From contig JAUYAK010000012.1 in assembly GCA_030693515.1 (NCBI GenBank), forward strand, positions 1-64,000: a stretch of DNA of 64,000 nt, read 5' to 3'. This document shows, in pieces, positions 18,108 to 26,433 of this stretch. The notes beneath the pieces are model-generated. The model did no database searches, was not told the DNA's origin, and saw only the letters and a list, made by a program, of their open reading frames with translations. Position numbers and translations under genes: made by a program. Within the stretch, counting starts at the first letter, position 1. Each line of letters starts with the position of its first letter. The DNA is from Opitutaceae bacterium (GTDB lineage: Bacteria; Verrucomicrobiota; Verrucomicrobiia; Opitutales; Opitutaceae).

Positions 18108-18261
18108 TGTCAGGGTTTGGGTTGGGGTGGAGGATCGACACCCACCACGCCGGGGGAAAGGACGCGGGAGATGGGTTCCGGCAGGTATTCGCAGCACCGC
18201 CGGAAGACACCCTCAGAGAAAATTCAAGCGCACCGAACGCAACCCCGAATATTTCGCCCGG

Positions 18262-19008
18262 TCAGACCTTCACCACCCGGGTGCCCGCGATCTGATCGTG
18301 CAGGCAGCGCTCATCCTCACGGAAGATCATGCACCAATCGACGAGATGGAAGGCCGGCCGCAGCATCATGCCGAGAAACGGCACCATTGAGACTGCAATG
18401 CCGATCGCGGTGATGAGCAGTTCGCGCATCAGCCAGCCATTCACCAAACCCGCCGGGCTGCCATCGGTCTTCACCACCCGGATACCGAGGATGCGTTTGC
18501 CGATCGACTGGCCGCGCACCGCAAGCATCCACGCCTGAATCACGGTCACCCCCAGCGCACAGAGCATCATGAGGCCGGCGCCGAGCAGCAGGCGCGGGAG
18601 GTCGAGCTGGCTGATGTCCGGGTGTTCGCCGCGGCCGCTCTCCACGATAAGCTTGAACAGCTCCATCGCCTGCGGCCAAAGCACCACGAGACCGGGGACA
18701 GAGGCGATGATATCGATGCCCCAGTCGATCAAGCGGGCCATGAGCCGGGAGCCGCGATCCGCCGGCACCAGCCCCGCCCGCGCGGGCTCGGCCGCCGTGA
18801 ACGCCAGCGGCTGCGCCACGACGAGCGGCGGCGGCATGGCGACGGCGGGCGCAAACTCCGCGTAGTCGCCCAAGCGCCGCCACTCTGGCGCGCCCTCGAC
18901 GCGGGCCTTGGTCTCGAGGTTGGCCCGCCCCGCCTTGATCCAACTGCGGATCTGCTCCGCCGTGGCCGGGCCGTATTCGCGGCCGTCGCCGCCGATGATG
19001 GTGAACAT
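18262..19008 (-). CDS. GYF_2 plus RDD domain membrane protein
   Basis: Protein of 248 aa. An N-terminal GYF_2 domain (about 2-50: FTIIGGDGREYGPATAEQIR SWIKAGRAN, with the EWRRL end) is joined by an Ala-rich linker to an RDD membrane domain (about 88-248) beginning GSRLMARLIDWGIDIIASVPG and ending with the family's MIFREDERCLHDQIAGTRVV. This fusion is common in Verrucomicrobiota and other bacteria, but its role is not established. The RDD part has about four membrane segments. Confidence 0.85.
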   Translation of the reverse strand: MFTIIGGDGREYGPATAEQIRSWIKAGRANLETKARVEGAPEWRRLGDYAEFAPAVAMPPPLVVAQPLAFTAAEPARAGLVPADRGSRLMARLIDWGIDIIASVPGLVVLWPQAMELFKLIVESGRGEHPDISQLDLPRLLLGAGLMMLCALGVTVIQAWMLAVRGQSIGKRILGIRVVKTDGSPAGLVNGWLMRELLITAIGIAVSMVPFLGMMLRPAFHLVDWCMIFREDERCLHDQIAGTRVVKV

Positions 19009-19164
19009 GCGCGCAGCGAAGACGCCCGCGCACAGGGCGTCAACGGCGCGGACAGGGGGCAGGGTTGCGACTTGAGTGGCAGAGGGCGGCGCGCCTAGCT
19101 AGCGACGCACCCTGCCTTCCACTGGCCGGGTGCGATTCGCTTCAACCCTCAATCCAAGGCTCCC

Positions 19165-19509
19165 ATGTCCACCACGCAGAATCTGTTCTTCCTCACGGCC
19201 CTCGCGTTTGTCATCGCCGGCGGCTGGCAAGTGTTCGCCAAGGCCGGCCAGCCCGGCTGGGCTATCCTCGTTCCGTTCTACAACATTTATGTGCTGACGC
19301 AAATCGTGGGGCGGCCGTGGTGGTGGCTCCTCCTGTGTCTCGTGCCTTTCGTGAGCATCGTGATCGCCATCATCCTCTGTATCGATCTCGCAAAGGCTTT
19401 CGGCCGGGGGGCCGGTTTCGGCGTGGGGCTGTTTTTCCTCAGCCCAATTTTTATGTGCATTCTCGGTTTCGGCAGCGACACCTACAAAGGTGCGCCGTCG
19501 CATGCATGA
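19165..19509 (+). CDS. Small DUF5684-type membrane protein
   Basis: Protein of 114 aa with four hydrophobic segments: FFLTALAFVIAGGWQVFAKA, the AILVPFYNIYVLTQIVG stretch, WWWLLLCLVPFVSIVIAIIL and GFGVGLFFLSPIFMCILGFG. The PGWAILVPFYNIYVL motif is the recognisable signature of the DUF5684 (signal-peptidase-like associated) family. No enzymatic residues stand out. It is divergent from the GYF_2/RDD gene with about 150 bp between them. Confidence 0.78.
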   Translation: MSTTQNLFFLTALAFVIAGGWQVFAKAGQPGWAILVPFYNIYVLTQIVGRPWWWLLLCLVPFVSIVIAIILCIDLAKAFGRGAGFGVGLFFLSPIFMCILGFGSDTYKGAPSHA

Positions 19510-19559
19510 GCCAAGCGACCTATTGAGGCTCGCGGAATAGGCTGACCGAGCGGTTCGAG

Positions 19560-19630
19560 GTAGGGCGGGTCTGTGACCCGCCTTGCGAACATCCCCTGGT
19601 CCTCGAAGGCGGGTCACAGACCCGCCCTAC
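19560..19630. repeat. GTAG-bounded paired hairpin (REP/REPIN-like)
   Basis: Begins GTAGGGCGGGTC and ends GACCCGCCCTAC. Two hairpins with identical 8-bp stems GGCGGGTC/GACCCGCC and 3-nt loops TGT and ACA are separated by about 27 nt. The two halves are near-perfect inverted copies. It sits in the 387-bp gene-free stretch 19510-19896, which otherwise holds two terminators and no gene that I can support. Confidence 0.75.
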
Positions 19631-19700
19631 TCCAAACCCCAACGTCCCGGTTCGTTTGTGTCAGACTATTGGACGAGTCTCAATAATTCCCGATCGATCC

Positions 19701-19733
19701 AAAAAAGCCCGCCGACGATCGGCGGGCTTTTTC
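19701..19733. terminator. Bidirectional rho-independent terminator
   Basis: Poly-A, then stem AGCCCGCCGA/TCGGCGGGCT with a 3-nt loop, then TTTTT. Because A- and T-tracts flank the stem it can stop transcription on either strand, most plausibly the plus-strand transcript of the DUF5684 gene. Confidence 0.8.
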
Positions 19734-19841
19734 TTATCCAGGGAGCAGGCGCCTTTCCCCGCGTTGGTATAAAACCGATCAAGGCATGAGTCGCGGAGGC
19801 CACAGCGCACGACAGGTGGATTGGTGCTGTGGTCCTGGCGC

Positions 19842-19872
19842 AAAAAAGGCGGGCCTTGCTGGGCCCGCCCTT
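19842..19872 (-). terminator. Rho-independent terminator of the TonB receptor at 19897
   Basis: On the minus strand GGGCGGGCC, a short CAGCAA loop and GGCCCGCC are followed by TTTTTT, beginning about 25 nt after the receptor stop codon. A classic intrinsic terminator. Confidence 0.85.
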
Positions 19873-19896
19873 GAAATCATAAGCTAGGCAGCGCGC

Positions 19897-22257
19897 TCAA
19901 TACTTGGTCGTCAGCGACAGCACCGCGCGACTCGGCAGCCCGCGCTGCTGGTTGGCGGGGAAATACTCGATGTCGGCCATGTTCTGCCAGTTGATCGCGG
20001 CGGTGACGGGGCGGCCTTCCCACTTCCAATCGTAGCCGACCGCGGAATTCCACAGCGTCTCGGCCGGGAGGAAGAGCTTCGGGTTGTTGGTGCGCTGCGC
20101 CTTCTTACCGGTGTGGTTGAAGCCGCCGCCGATCCAGAGGCCCTTGAGGCCGCCGGTGGTGAAGCTGTAGCGCGTCCAGATGTTCGCGAGGGCCTTGACG
20201 GTCGCCTCCGGGTGCGCGCCGAGATAAGCCTCCATGCCGCGCGGCACGCGCGTCACGCGCACGTCGTTGATCGCGCCGCTGACATAGATCTGCCAGTTAT
20301 CGGCCGGCGACCAGGTGACCTCGGCCTCGATGCCCTTGGTGCGGTCGAGGGTGCCCTGGAGGCTGTTGGTCACGGTGACGCCCGTCGCGCTGAACGAGTT
20401 GAAGCGCAGCACGCGGTCGAGCTGATCGATTTGGAAGACGGCGATCGTGGAGGAGACGCGGCCGTTCAGGAAATCGGTCTTCATGCCGAGTTCGTAGCCC
20501 TTTGAGGTCGTGGGCTTGGCGGCACCGATCGGGACGTTCTCGCGCAGGAGCGCCGCGGTGTTGAGGACGAAGGACTCGCTGTAGGAGCCGTAGAACATGA
20601 GGTCGGAGGAGACCTTCCAGCCGAGGCCGAGCTGCGGGGTCGTCTTCTTGTTGGTGACCTTGCTGAGGCTCGTGGCCGGATTGAGGAAGTTATCGGTCGA
20701 GCTGGACGCCTTGTTGTAGCGGGCACCGAGCACCGCGCTCAGACGGTTGGAGAGCAGGCTGGCGTTGATCACCGCGTAGCCGGCGGAGTTACGGTTGACC
20801 GTGCGGTTGTTGGTCGAGAAGGCCAGCGTCACGGGATCGAAGTCCGTGTTGTAGTCCCAAGTCGCGGGATTCTTGATGTCCCAAGCCGGAAAAAACTGCG
20901 CCGTCGGGCTCTGCCGGAGACGACCGTAGCCGCTGGACTCGTTGTGAAACGCACCGAGGAGGGGCTTCAGCTTCACATCCGCGAGGGTGTAGTTGCCGGC
21001 AAACTCGACCTGCGAGGTCTTGCCGTGGCCAAAACTTTCCTGCAGCCGCTTGCGGCGGGGGAGCTGGGCCTGCGGAGCGTTGAGCGCGAGGTTGGGGTTG
21101 ACGAGGAGGTCGGCGGCGTAGGCCCGCGCGGCGACCAGATAGTTGGCGGCCGAGATGGGCAGCGTGGCGCCGGCCGGATAGTAGCTGGTCGGCACGGTGA
21201 TGCTCACGGCGCCGAGGCCGGTAAGCTTATGGGCGGTGCGGTTCTTGTTCCAGTTGAAGTTGGCCCGCGCGCTCCATTCGTCGGAGACCTTCGCCGTGAG
21301 CTCGGCGTTGACGGACTCGTAGTCGGAGAACCGGTGGTCGTTGTTTGAGACGTAGTTGAACTTGCGCGAGAACGGATAGGCGCTGAGGAAACCCGGGTCG
21401 GTATTGTCGAGCGAGTTAATCAGGATGCCCGTGGCGCTGAGGAGACCGCTGGCCGGCGGGAGACCGACGATTTCGATGTTGGGCTTGATGTGCGCGGAGG
21501 GGGGAGTCTCGCGGCGCGAGAACCACTGGTAGTCCACCGTCAGCGCCACCCGATCCGTGATGCGCCAGGTGATCACCGGGGCCAGCACCGTGGTGCGCTG
21601 CTTGCCGGGTGTGATGAACTCGAGGCCGTTCTCAAACGAACCATTGAAACGGAAGAGGAGCGTCTTGCCGACGAGCGGCTGATTGACGTCGAGCGTCGTG
21701 CGCCAGAAATCGTGCGTCCCGATCTGGGCGCCGACCGTCGTGAACGACCGCGCGCCAGGGCGCTTCGTGATGTAGTTCACCGTGCCGCCGGGCGCGACCT
21801 GGCCGTAGAGCAGCGAAGACGGGCCCTTAACGACCTCGACGCGATCGACGCTCACCGTGTCGACATAGCCCTCGCCCACGAAGCCGTTGTGCTGCGGCGC
21901 CTGATCGAAGCCACGGATGTTATAGACGGCGTTGCCACCGTTGAACTCACGCCCCGCGCTGGTGACGCCCGGCGCGTATTGCACCACGTCGAAAAGATCG
22001 CGCGCGCCGATGTCGGCGATGAACTGAGAGGTGAAGGCGCTGATCGCGAACGGCAGCTCCTTGATCGGCGTGTCGATGCGGGTGGCCGAGACGGAATTGC
22101 CGGCGCGGTAGCCCTTGTCCGCGGTCGTCGAGACCTGGAACTCGGACAAGCGGATGACATCGCTGGAGGCAGGGGCGTTGGTCTGGGCGCGCGCAGCCAA
22201 GGCGGCGAGCGCGAGCGCCGCAAAGGCGGCGCGACGGAGGTTGGGCAGGGTTTGCAT
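19897..22257 (-). CDS. TonB-dependent siderophore-type receptor (786 aa)
   Basis: Outer-membrane receptor of the ferric-siderophore class. It has a signal peptide (QTLPNLRRAAFAALALAALA, then ARAQT), a TonB-box-like VIRLSEFQVSTT, a plug with PIKELPFAISAFTSQFIADI, NIRGFDQAPQHNGFVGEGY and DRVEVVKGPSSLLYGQVAPG, then a 22-strand-type barrel with GLGWKVSSDLMFYGSYSESF and WTRYSFTTGGLKGLWIGGG. The KGPSSLLYGQ-x-x-PGG-x-VN-x-x-xK motif is characteristic of FhuA/FpvA-like receptors. No STN domain. An AT-rich palindromic site lies upstream of the start, fitting iron control, and a strong terminator follows, so it appears monocistronic. Confidence 0.9.
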   Translation of the reverse strand: MQTLPNLRRAAFAALALAALAARAQTNAPASSDVIRLSEFQVSTTADKGYRAGNSVSATRIDTPIKELPFAISAFTSQFIADIGARDLFDVVQYAPGVTSAGREFNGGNAVYNIRGFDQAPQHNGFVGEGYVDTVSVDRVEVVKGPSSLLYGQVAPGGTVNYITKRPGARSFTTVGAQIGTHDFWRTTLDVNQPLVGKTLLFRFNGSFENGLEFITPGKQRTTVLAPVITWRITDRVALTVDYQWFSRRETPPSAHIKPNIEIVGLPPASGLLSATGILINSLDNTDPGFLSAYPFSRKFNYVSNNDHRFSDYESVNAELTAKVSDEWSARANFNWNKNRTAHKLTGLGAVSITVPTSYYPAGATLPISAANYLVAARAYAADLLVNPNLALNAPQAQLPRRKRLQESFGHGKTSQVEFAGNYTLADVKLKPLLGAFHNESSGYGRLRQSPTAQFFPAWDIKNPATWDYNTDFDPVTLAFSTNNRTVNRNSAGYAVINASLLSNRLSAVLGARYNKASSSTDNFLNPATSLSKVTNKKTTPQLGLGWKVSSDLMFYGSYSESFVLNTAALLRENVPIGAAKPTTSKGYELGMKTDFLNGRVSSTIAVFQIDQLDRVLRFNSFSATGVTVTNSLQGTLDRTKGIEAEVTWSPADNWQIYVSGAINDVRVTRVPRGMEAYLGAHPEATVKALANIWTRYSFTTGGLKGLWIGGGFNHTGKKAQRTNNPKLFLPAETLWNSAVGYDWKWEGRPVTAAINWQNMADIEYFPANQQRGLPSRAVLSLTTKY

Positions 22258-22298
22258 GGTGGGAAAAAGATCAACCGATGGGCCGGCAGGGACGGCAA

Positions 22299-22325
22299 TC
22301 GTGATGATAATTATTAATTTTTACC
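22299..22325 (-). promoter_or_regulatory. Candidate Fur-like box / AT-rich promoter
   Basis: In otherwise GC-rich DNA, this AT-rich block 40-70 bp before the receptor ATG reads, on the plus strand, GTGATGATAATTATTAATTT and contains the palindrome ATAATTAT (22307-22314). It loosely resembles the GATAAT-based Fur consensus. An ordinary AT-rich promoter is the alternative. Confidence 0.35.
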
Positions 22326-22358
22326 GCCTGCCAAGCCAAAAACCCGACCGCAACCGCG

Positions 22359-23633
22359 CTACTCGGCCCGCACCGCCGCAGCCCCGTCGGCAAACTCCGC
22401 CGTCAGGCGCGCGCCCGGCCGCACCGCGGCGCGGCGCGCCAGCGGCCGCCCCTCCGCGTCCCGCACGATCGCAAATCCGCGGTTAAGCACCGATCGCGGG
22501 CTCGCAGCCTGGAGCCGCTTCCACAGGGCAAGCAGGCGCTGGGACTCCGCCTGCACGCGCAGCTCCGGCGAGACGCGCGCCAGCGCCGCGCGCTGCTCGC
22601 CGAGCCGCCCGCGCCGTTCCTGGGTCGCGTGCCGCAGCGCGGCACCGAGACGGTTCGCCAAATCGTCGAGCCGCAGCCAGCCCTGCTCGATCTGCGCGGC
22701 GGGCGCGAGCAGGCGCAGCCGCGACCGCGCGTGGTCGATCCGCTCCGTCGCCTCCGCGACCGCGCGGTCCGCCCGCGCCGTCATCGCCTCGGCCGCCTGG
22801 CGGGCGCGCTCCACGCCGTCGACAAAGCGGCTCGTGATCAGCTCGGCGGCGGCGCTCGGCGTCTCTGCGCGCGCGTCAGCCGCAAAATCGCACAGCGTGA
22901 AGTCAATCTCGTGCCCCACCGCCGAGATGATCGGCACCGGGCAGGCGGCGACGGCGCGCACCAGCGCCTCTTCGTTGAACGCCCACAGATCCTCCAGGCT
23001 CCCGCCGCCGCGCCCGATCACGAGGAGATCAAAAAGCCCGCTCGCGGCCGCCGTGCGCAGCATCTCCGCCAACTCGGCGGCGGCGCCCTCGCCCTGCACC
23101 TTGGCCGGCAACACCACGACCCGCCCGCGCCAGCCGCGACGGATCACGATGCGCAGGAAATCCTGCACGGCCGCGCCCGTCGGCGACGTGACGAAGCCCA
23201 CCGTGCGGGGCAACGCCGGCAACGCGCGTTTTTTCTCCGAGGCAAAGAGCCCCTCGGCGGCGAGCCGCGCCTTCAACGCCTCGAACTCCTGCTGCAACCG
23301 CCCGACCCCGTCGTCGATCGCGACTCGCACGATCAGCTGATACTGCCCGCGCGCCTCATAGAGGCTCACCTCGCCATAGACGACCACCTGCAGGCCGTCG
23401 CGCAACTTCACCGTCTGCCGCAGCGCATCGCCGCGAAACATCACCGCGCCCAACTGCGCGCCCGCATCCTTCAGCGAAAAATAGACGTGGCCGCTCGCCT
23501 GCGCGCGGAGGTTCGACACCTCTCCGCGCACCCATGTCGGCCGGATGCCCGACTCGAGCAGCGTCTTCACGCGCCGCGTGAACTCGCTCACGCTCTCCGC
23601 GCGCGGCGCACCAGCCTCGGGCTCAGGCTTCAC
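22359..23633 (-). CDS. xseA: Exodeoxyribonuclease VII large subunit
   Basis: Large, catalytic subunit of ExoVII, which degrades single-stranded DNA from both ends. 424 aa, close to the family's usual length. An N-terminal OB-fold nucleic-acid domain (about 12-110: TWVRGEVSNLRAQASGHVYF; SLKDAGAQLGAVMFRGDAL) is followed by the catalytic domain with VGFVTSPTGAAVQDFLRI, VIGRGGGSLEDLWAFNEE and ISAVGHEIDFTLCDFAADAR. A coiled, Arg/Ala-rich segment (about 270-380) for XseB binding precedes the C-terminal RGFAIVRDAEG. No xseB gene is adjacent in this window. The TVP38 gene begins upstream and overlaps by 11 nt. Confidence 0.95.
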   Translation of the reverse strand: MKPEPEAGAPRAESVSEFTRRVKTLLESGIRPTWVRGEVSNLRAQASGHVYFSLKDAGAQLGAVMFRGDALRQTVKLRDGLQVVVYGEVSLYEARGQYQLIVRVAIDDGVGRLQQEFEALKARLAAEGLFASEKKRALPALPRTVGFVTSPTGAAVQDFLRIVIRRGWRGRVVVLPAKVQGEGAAAELAEMLRTAAASGLFDLLVIGRGGGSLEDLWAFNEEALVRAVAACPVPIISAVGHEIDFTLCDFAADARAETPSAAAELITSRFVDGVERARQAAEAMTARADRAVAEATERIDHARSRLRLLAPAAQIEQGWLRLDDLANRLGAALRHATQERRGRLGEQRAALARVSPELRVQAESQRLLALWKRLQAASPRSVLNRGFAIVRDAEGRPLARRAAVRPGARLTAEFADGAAAVRAE

Positions 23634-24309
23634 GTTTCGTCACCCGCCGGCGCACGATCTGCACGACGACAACCGCCACGACGATGAGGCCGAACACCGC
23701 GCCGATTTTCCCGAAATGCCCCTCGCGCGCCGCCTTGCCCAACAGCACAAACGCCAGCGACAGCGGCATCACGGCCAGCCACGAAACGATCAGGTAAAGC
23801 CGGAACGGCACCTCGGCCAGCCCCAGCACGTAGCTTTGCAGGAAAAACGGCGGCCCAGGCGTGAGCCGCACCACGAGCGCGATCGAGAGCGCGTTGCCTT
23901 GGTTCACCCGTGGCACCGCATAGCCGTAGCGAGTCACGAGCCTGGTCAGCAGCGGCCGCAGCGCGTAGCGCGCGAGCCAGTAGGTGATCGCGATGTTGAC
24001 CGCGATGGCCGCACCCACGGTCACGATAACGCCCGTCATCGTCATCTGCGGGGCAAACGCCTCGCCGGCGACGAGGTTGAAGGCCGACAGCGGCGCTCCG
24101 ACCGCCGGCAGCAGCGCCATGCCCGTGAAGAACACCCACGGCCCCAGATCGCGGATCAAGGCGATGAATTGATCCAGCCACGCCACCAAGCGCACCAGGC
24201 CCACCTCCCGCAGCAGCAGCGCACCGACCACCGCCAGCACGACGAGCCCGATCGTGAGCTTCACGATCGGGAGTTTGCGGGCAGGCGGTGCGGCGATTTC
24301 CAGCGACAT
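23623..24309 (-). CDS. TVP38/TMEM64 (VTT domain) membrane protein
   Basis: Inner-membrane protein of 228 aa in the DedA/VTT superfamily. Hydrophobic segments run LTIGLVVLAVVGALLLREVG, then WVFFTGMALLPAVGAPLSAF, GVIVTVGAAIAVNIAITYWL and two more near the C terminus. The family motifs PAVGAPLSAFNLVAGEAFAP and VVRLTPGPPFFLQSYVLGLAEV are clear. Relatives act as lipid scramblases or transporters. ATG 24309 is preferred; the upstream open frame is antisense to the ligase gene. Its last codons overlap xseA's start by 11 nt. Confidence 0.88.
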   Translation of the reverse strand: MSLEIAAPPARKLPIVKLTIGLVVLAVVGALLLREVGLVRLVAWLDQFIALIRDLGPWVFFTGMALLPAVGAPLSAFNLVAGEAFAPQMTMTGVIVTVGAAIAVNIAITYWLARYALRPLLTRLVTRYGYAVPRVNQGNALSIALVVRLTPGPPFFLQSYVLGLAEVPFRLYLIVSWLAVMPLSLAFVLLGKAAREGHFGKIGAVFGLIVVAVVVVQIVRRRVTKREA

Positions 24310-24405
24310 CGGGCGAGCCTGCCCGCCTGCGCGCGGCACCGTCAAGACCTCGCCCGACATCCCAGCTTGCCGCACCGGGCGCGCGGCGCTGTGCTTTTCA
24401 CTTCG

Positions 24406-26403
24406 ATGACGCGCGCCACCTCCACCGCCCCGACGCTCGTCGGCGTGCTCTGGGCCGCCGGCCTCGGCGGCCTCGCCGTCATCACGCTCGCCCACCCCGG
24501 CGCCACGCGCATGCATGCGTGGCCCTGGTCGCTCGCCCTCGCCGCCACGGTCCTCGCGCCGGCGTTGATTCTGATCCGGCGCGCATTTGACGGTGGGCGA
24601 CCGCTCGTGGTCCCTGCGCCCGCGTGGACTTGGACCGCGCTCGGCACCGCCGCCGCGATTATCACCTCGGCGCTGACGAGTCCTTATCGCGGACCGAGCC
24701 TGCTCTGGAGCGCGCCGCTGCTCGCTGGCATCGCATTTTTCTTCGCGACGTTCGACTGGCTGCATGGCGTGGAGGAGCCCACCGTGGCGCGTAGGCTAAA
24801 ACTCGTCGTGCACACGGTCGCTTTTCTCAGCATCACCGCCGCCGCGAGCTTGGCGATGTGGCTGTATTTGTGGCCGACCCACGGGCTCGGCGATGCTCTG
24901 GCGGGCCGCAACGCCTACACGCTCGGGCATTCCAACTATACCGCCGGCCTCGCGCTGCTCCTGCTGCCCTGCGCCACCAGCCTTCTGCGCGGGGAGAATC
25001 GGGCGGCACGCATGGCCGGCCTGCTAGGCATAGTGTCGGCGCTGGCGCTCCTCTTTACCAGCGGCAGCCGGGCCGGCGTGATCGGGCTGGCGGTGCTGGC
25101 CGGCGCGGGACTGCTCGCGGCGCCGCTTGCACCGAAAAGGAAACTGCTCCTCGCGCTCGTCCTGCTGGCCGCGGGTGCGCTCTTCGTCGCGGCCAATCCC
25201 CGCACCCGCGCCCTCCTGGCCGCCGCCGAACCGGCGGACGCCCCCAACATCAGCAACGTCCAGCGCGCCGCCATGGCGACCGCCGGCGTGCGGATGGGGC
25301 TCGACCGCCCCCTGCTGGGCTGGGGACCGGGCACGACGCCGCTCGCGTTTCCGCGCTACCGCGCCGGGCTCGAGGGCGGCGTCGAAAACGCGCTGCAGCT
25401 CCACAGCACACCCGTGCAGCTGTGGGCCGAGCTCGGCGCCGCCGGCGTGGCCGCGCTGCTCACCTTGCTCGTGCTGGCCGCTCGCCGCGCGCGCGCCCAG
25501 CCGGTCGCTGCCATCGCGCTCGCTGGCTATGCGGTCTTCGCACTCTTCGACTGGCAGCTCGATGTGCCGGTGTTCGGTTTCATGCTCGCGACCTTGGCGG
25601 CGTTGCTCGCGCCGTCGCGCCACGCGCCCGTTTCAGCGCAGGGCGCGCGTGCGCTCGGCGGCTTCGTGCTCGCCTCGCTCGCGTGCATTGTGGTCCTCGG
25701 CCGCAGTGATCCGGCACCGGAGCTCAACGCCCGCGCGCTTGCCCTCACCGCCGAACGCACCGCGGAAAACGACACCCGCGCCATCGCGTTCCTTCGAGAG
25801 TCCCTCGCGCTCAACCCCGATCAGGAGATCGCGCACTCCAACCTCGGCTGGCTCCTCGTCGTGACCGATCCGATCGCAGCCGAGCAGCACTTCCGCGCCG
25901 CTGCGCGCCTCGTGCCCGACAAGGGCGGCGTCTATTTCGGCCTCGGCCTCGCCTGCCTCAACCAAGTGCGCAGCGACCGCGCCGCGCGGGCCTTCGCCCT
26001 CGAGGGCCTCAACGACCCCGCCTTCCTCGCCTCGCCCTACTGGCGCGATCCGGCAATCGCCGCGCTGCGCGAAGCCACGGCGGCCGCCTTGGCCGAACAC
26101 ATCCGCCTCGCGCGCCAACGCCTTCGCCCCAGCACGTGGGCCGCCGCCCAGCTCGACCGCGTCGCGCCGCTCGCACCCGGCCGCGGGTCCGACGGCCCCG
26201 AGCGCGCCTACCGCCGCACGCGCCCCGGCTACCCCGTGCTGATGCGCAACCTCGACCTCGTCGTTCCGCCCGATGTCTTCGTGGTCCGCGAGTCCGCCAC
26301 CGCACCTGATCCCGCGACACCCCTTCCGCCGAAAGGCTGGCTCCCCTCTCCCGTGCTCGTCGAGTTGCTCGCCGCCTCCGTGCCGCCCATTCCGCCATCG
26401 TAA
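24406..26403 (+). CDS. O-antigen ligase-family membrane protein with C-terminal TPR-like region
   Basis: Inner-membrane protein of 665 aa. About ten hydrophobic segments fill residues 8-430, and the Wzy_C/O-antigen ligase signature is seen at LFTSGSRAGVIGLAVLAGAG followed by the periplasmic loop RPLLGWGPGTTPLAFPRYRA (with LQLHSTPVQLWAELGAAG). The C-terminal 230 residues contain tetratricopeptide-like helices (LRESLALNPDQEIAHSNLGW; AEQHFRAAARLVPDKGGVYF). Such proteins ligate or polymerise polysaccharide on the periplasmic face. It opens the polysaccharide cluster, 30 bp before the initiating transferase. Wzy polymerase or WaaL ligase cannot be told apart from sequence. Confidence 0.85.
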   Translation: MTRATSTAPTLVGVLWAAGLGGLAVITLAHPGATRMHAWPWSLALAATVLAPALILIRRAFDGGRPLVVPAPAWTWTALGTAAAIITSALTSPYRGPSLLWSAPLLAGIAFFFATFDWLHGVEEPTVARRLKLVVHTVAFLSITAAASLAMWLYLWPTHGLGDALAGRNAYTLGHSNYTAGLALLLLPCATSLLRGENRAARMAGLLGIVSALALLFTSGSRAGVIGLAVLAGAGLLAAPLAPKRKLLLALVLLAAGALFVAANPRTRALLAAAEPADAPNISNVQRAAMATAGVRMGLDRPLLGWGPGTTPLAFPRYRAGLEGGVENALQLHSTPVQLWAELGAAGVAALLTLLVLAARRARAQPVAAIALAGYAVFALFDWQLDVPVFGFMLATLAALLAPSRHAPVSAQGARALGGFVLASLACIVVLGRSDPAPELNARALALTAERTAENDTRAIAFLRESLALNPDQEIAHSNLGWLLVVTDPIAAEQHFRAAARLVPDKGGVYFGLGLACLNQVRSDRAARAFALEGLNDPAFLASPYWRDPAIAALREATAAALAEHIRLARQRLRPSTWAAAQLDRVAPLAPGRGSDGPERAYRRTRPGYPVLMRNLDLVVPPDVFVVRESATAPDPATPLPPKGWLPSPVLVELLAASVPPIPPS

Positions 26404-26433
26404 TTCGTCTTTCCCAAATCGTAATTCCCCGCC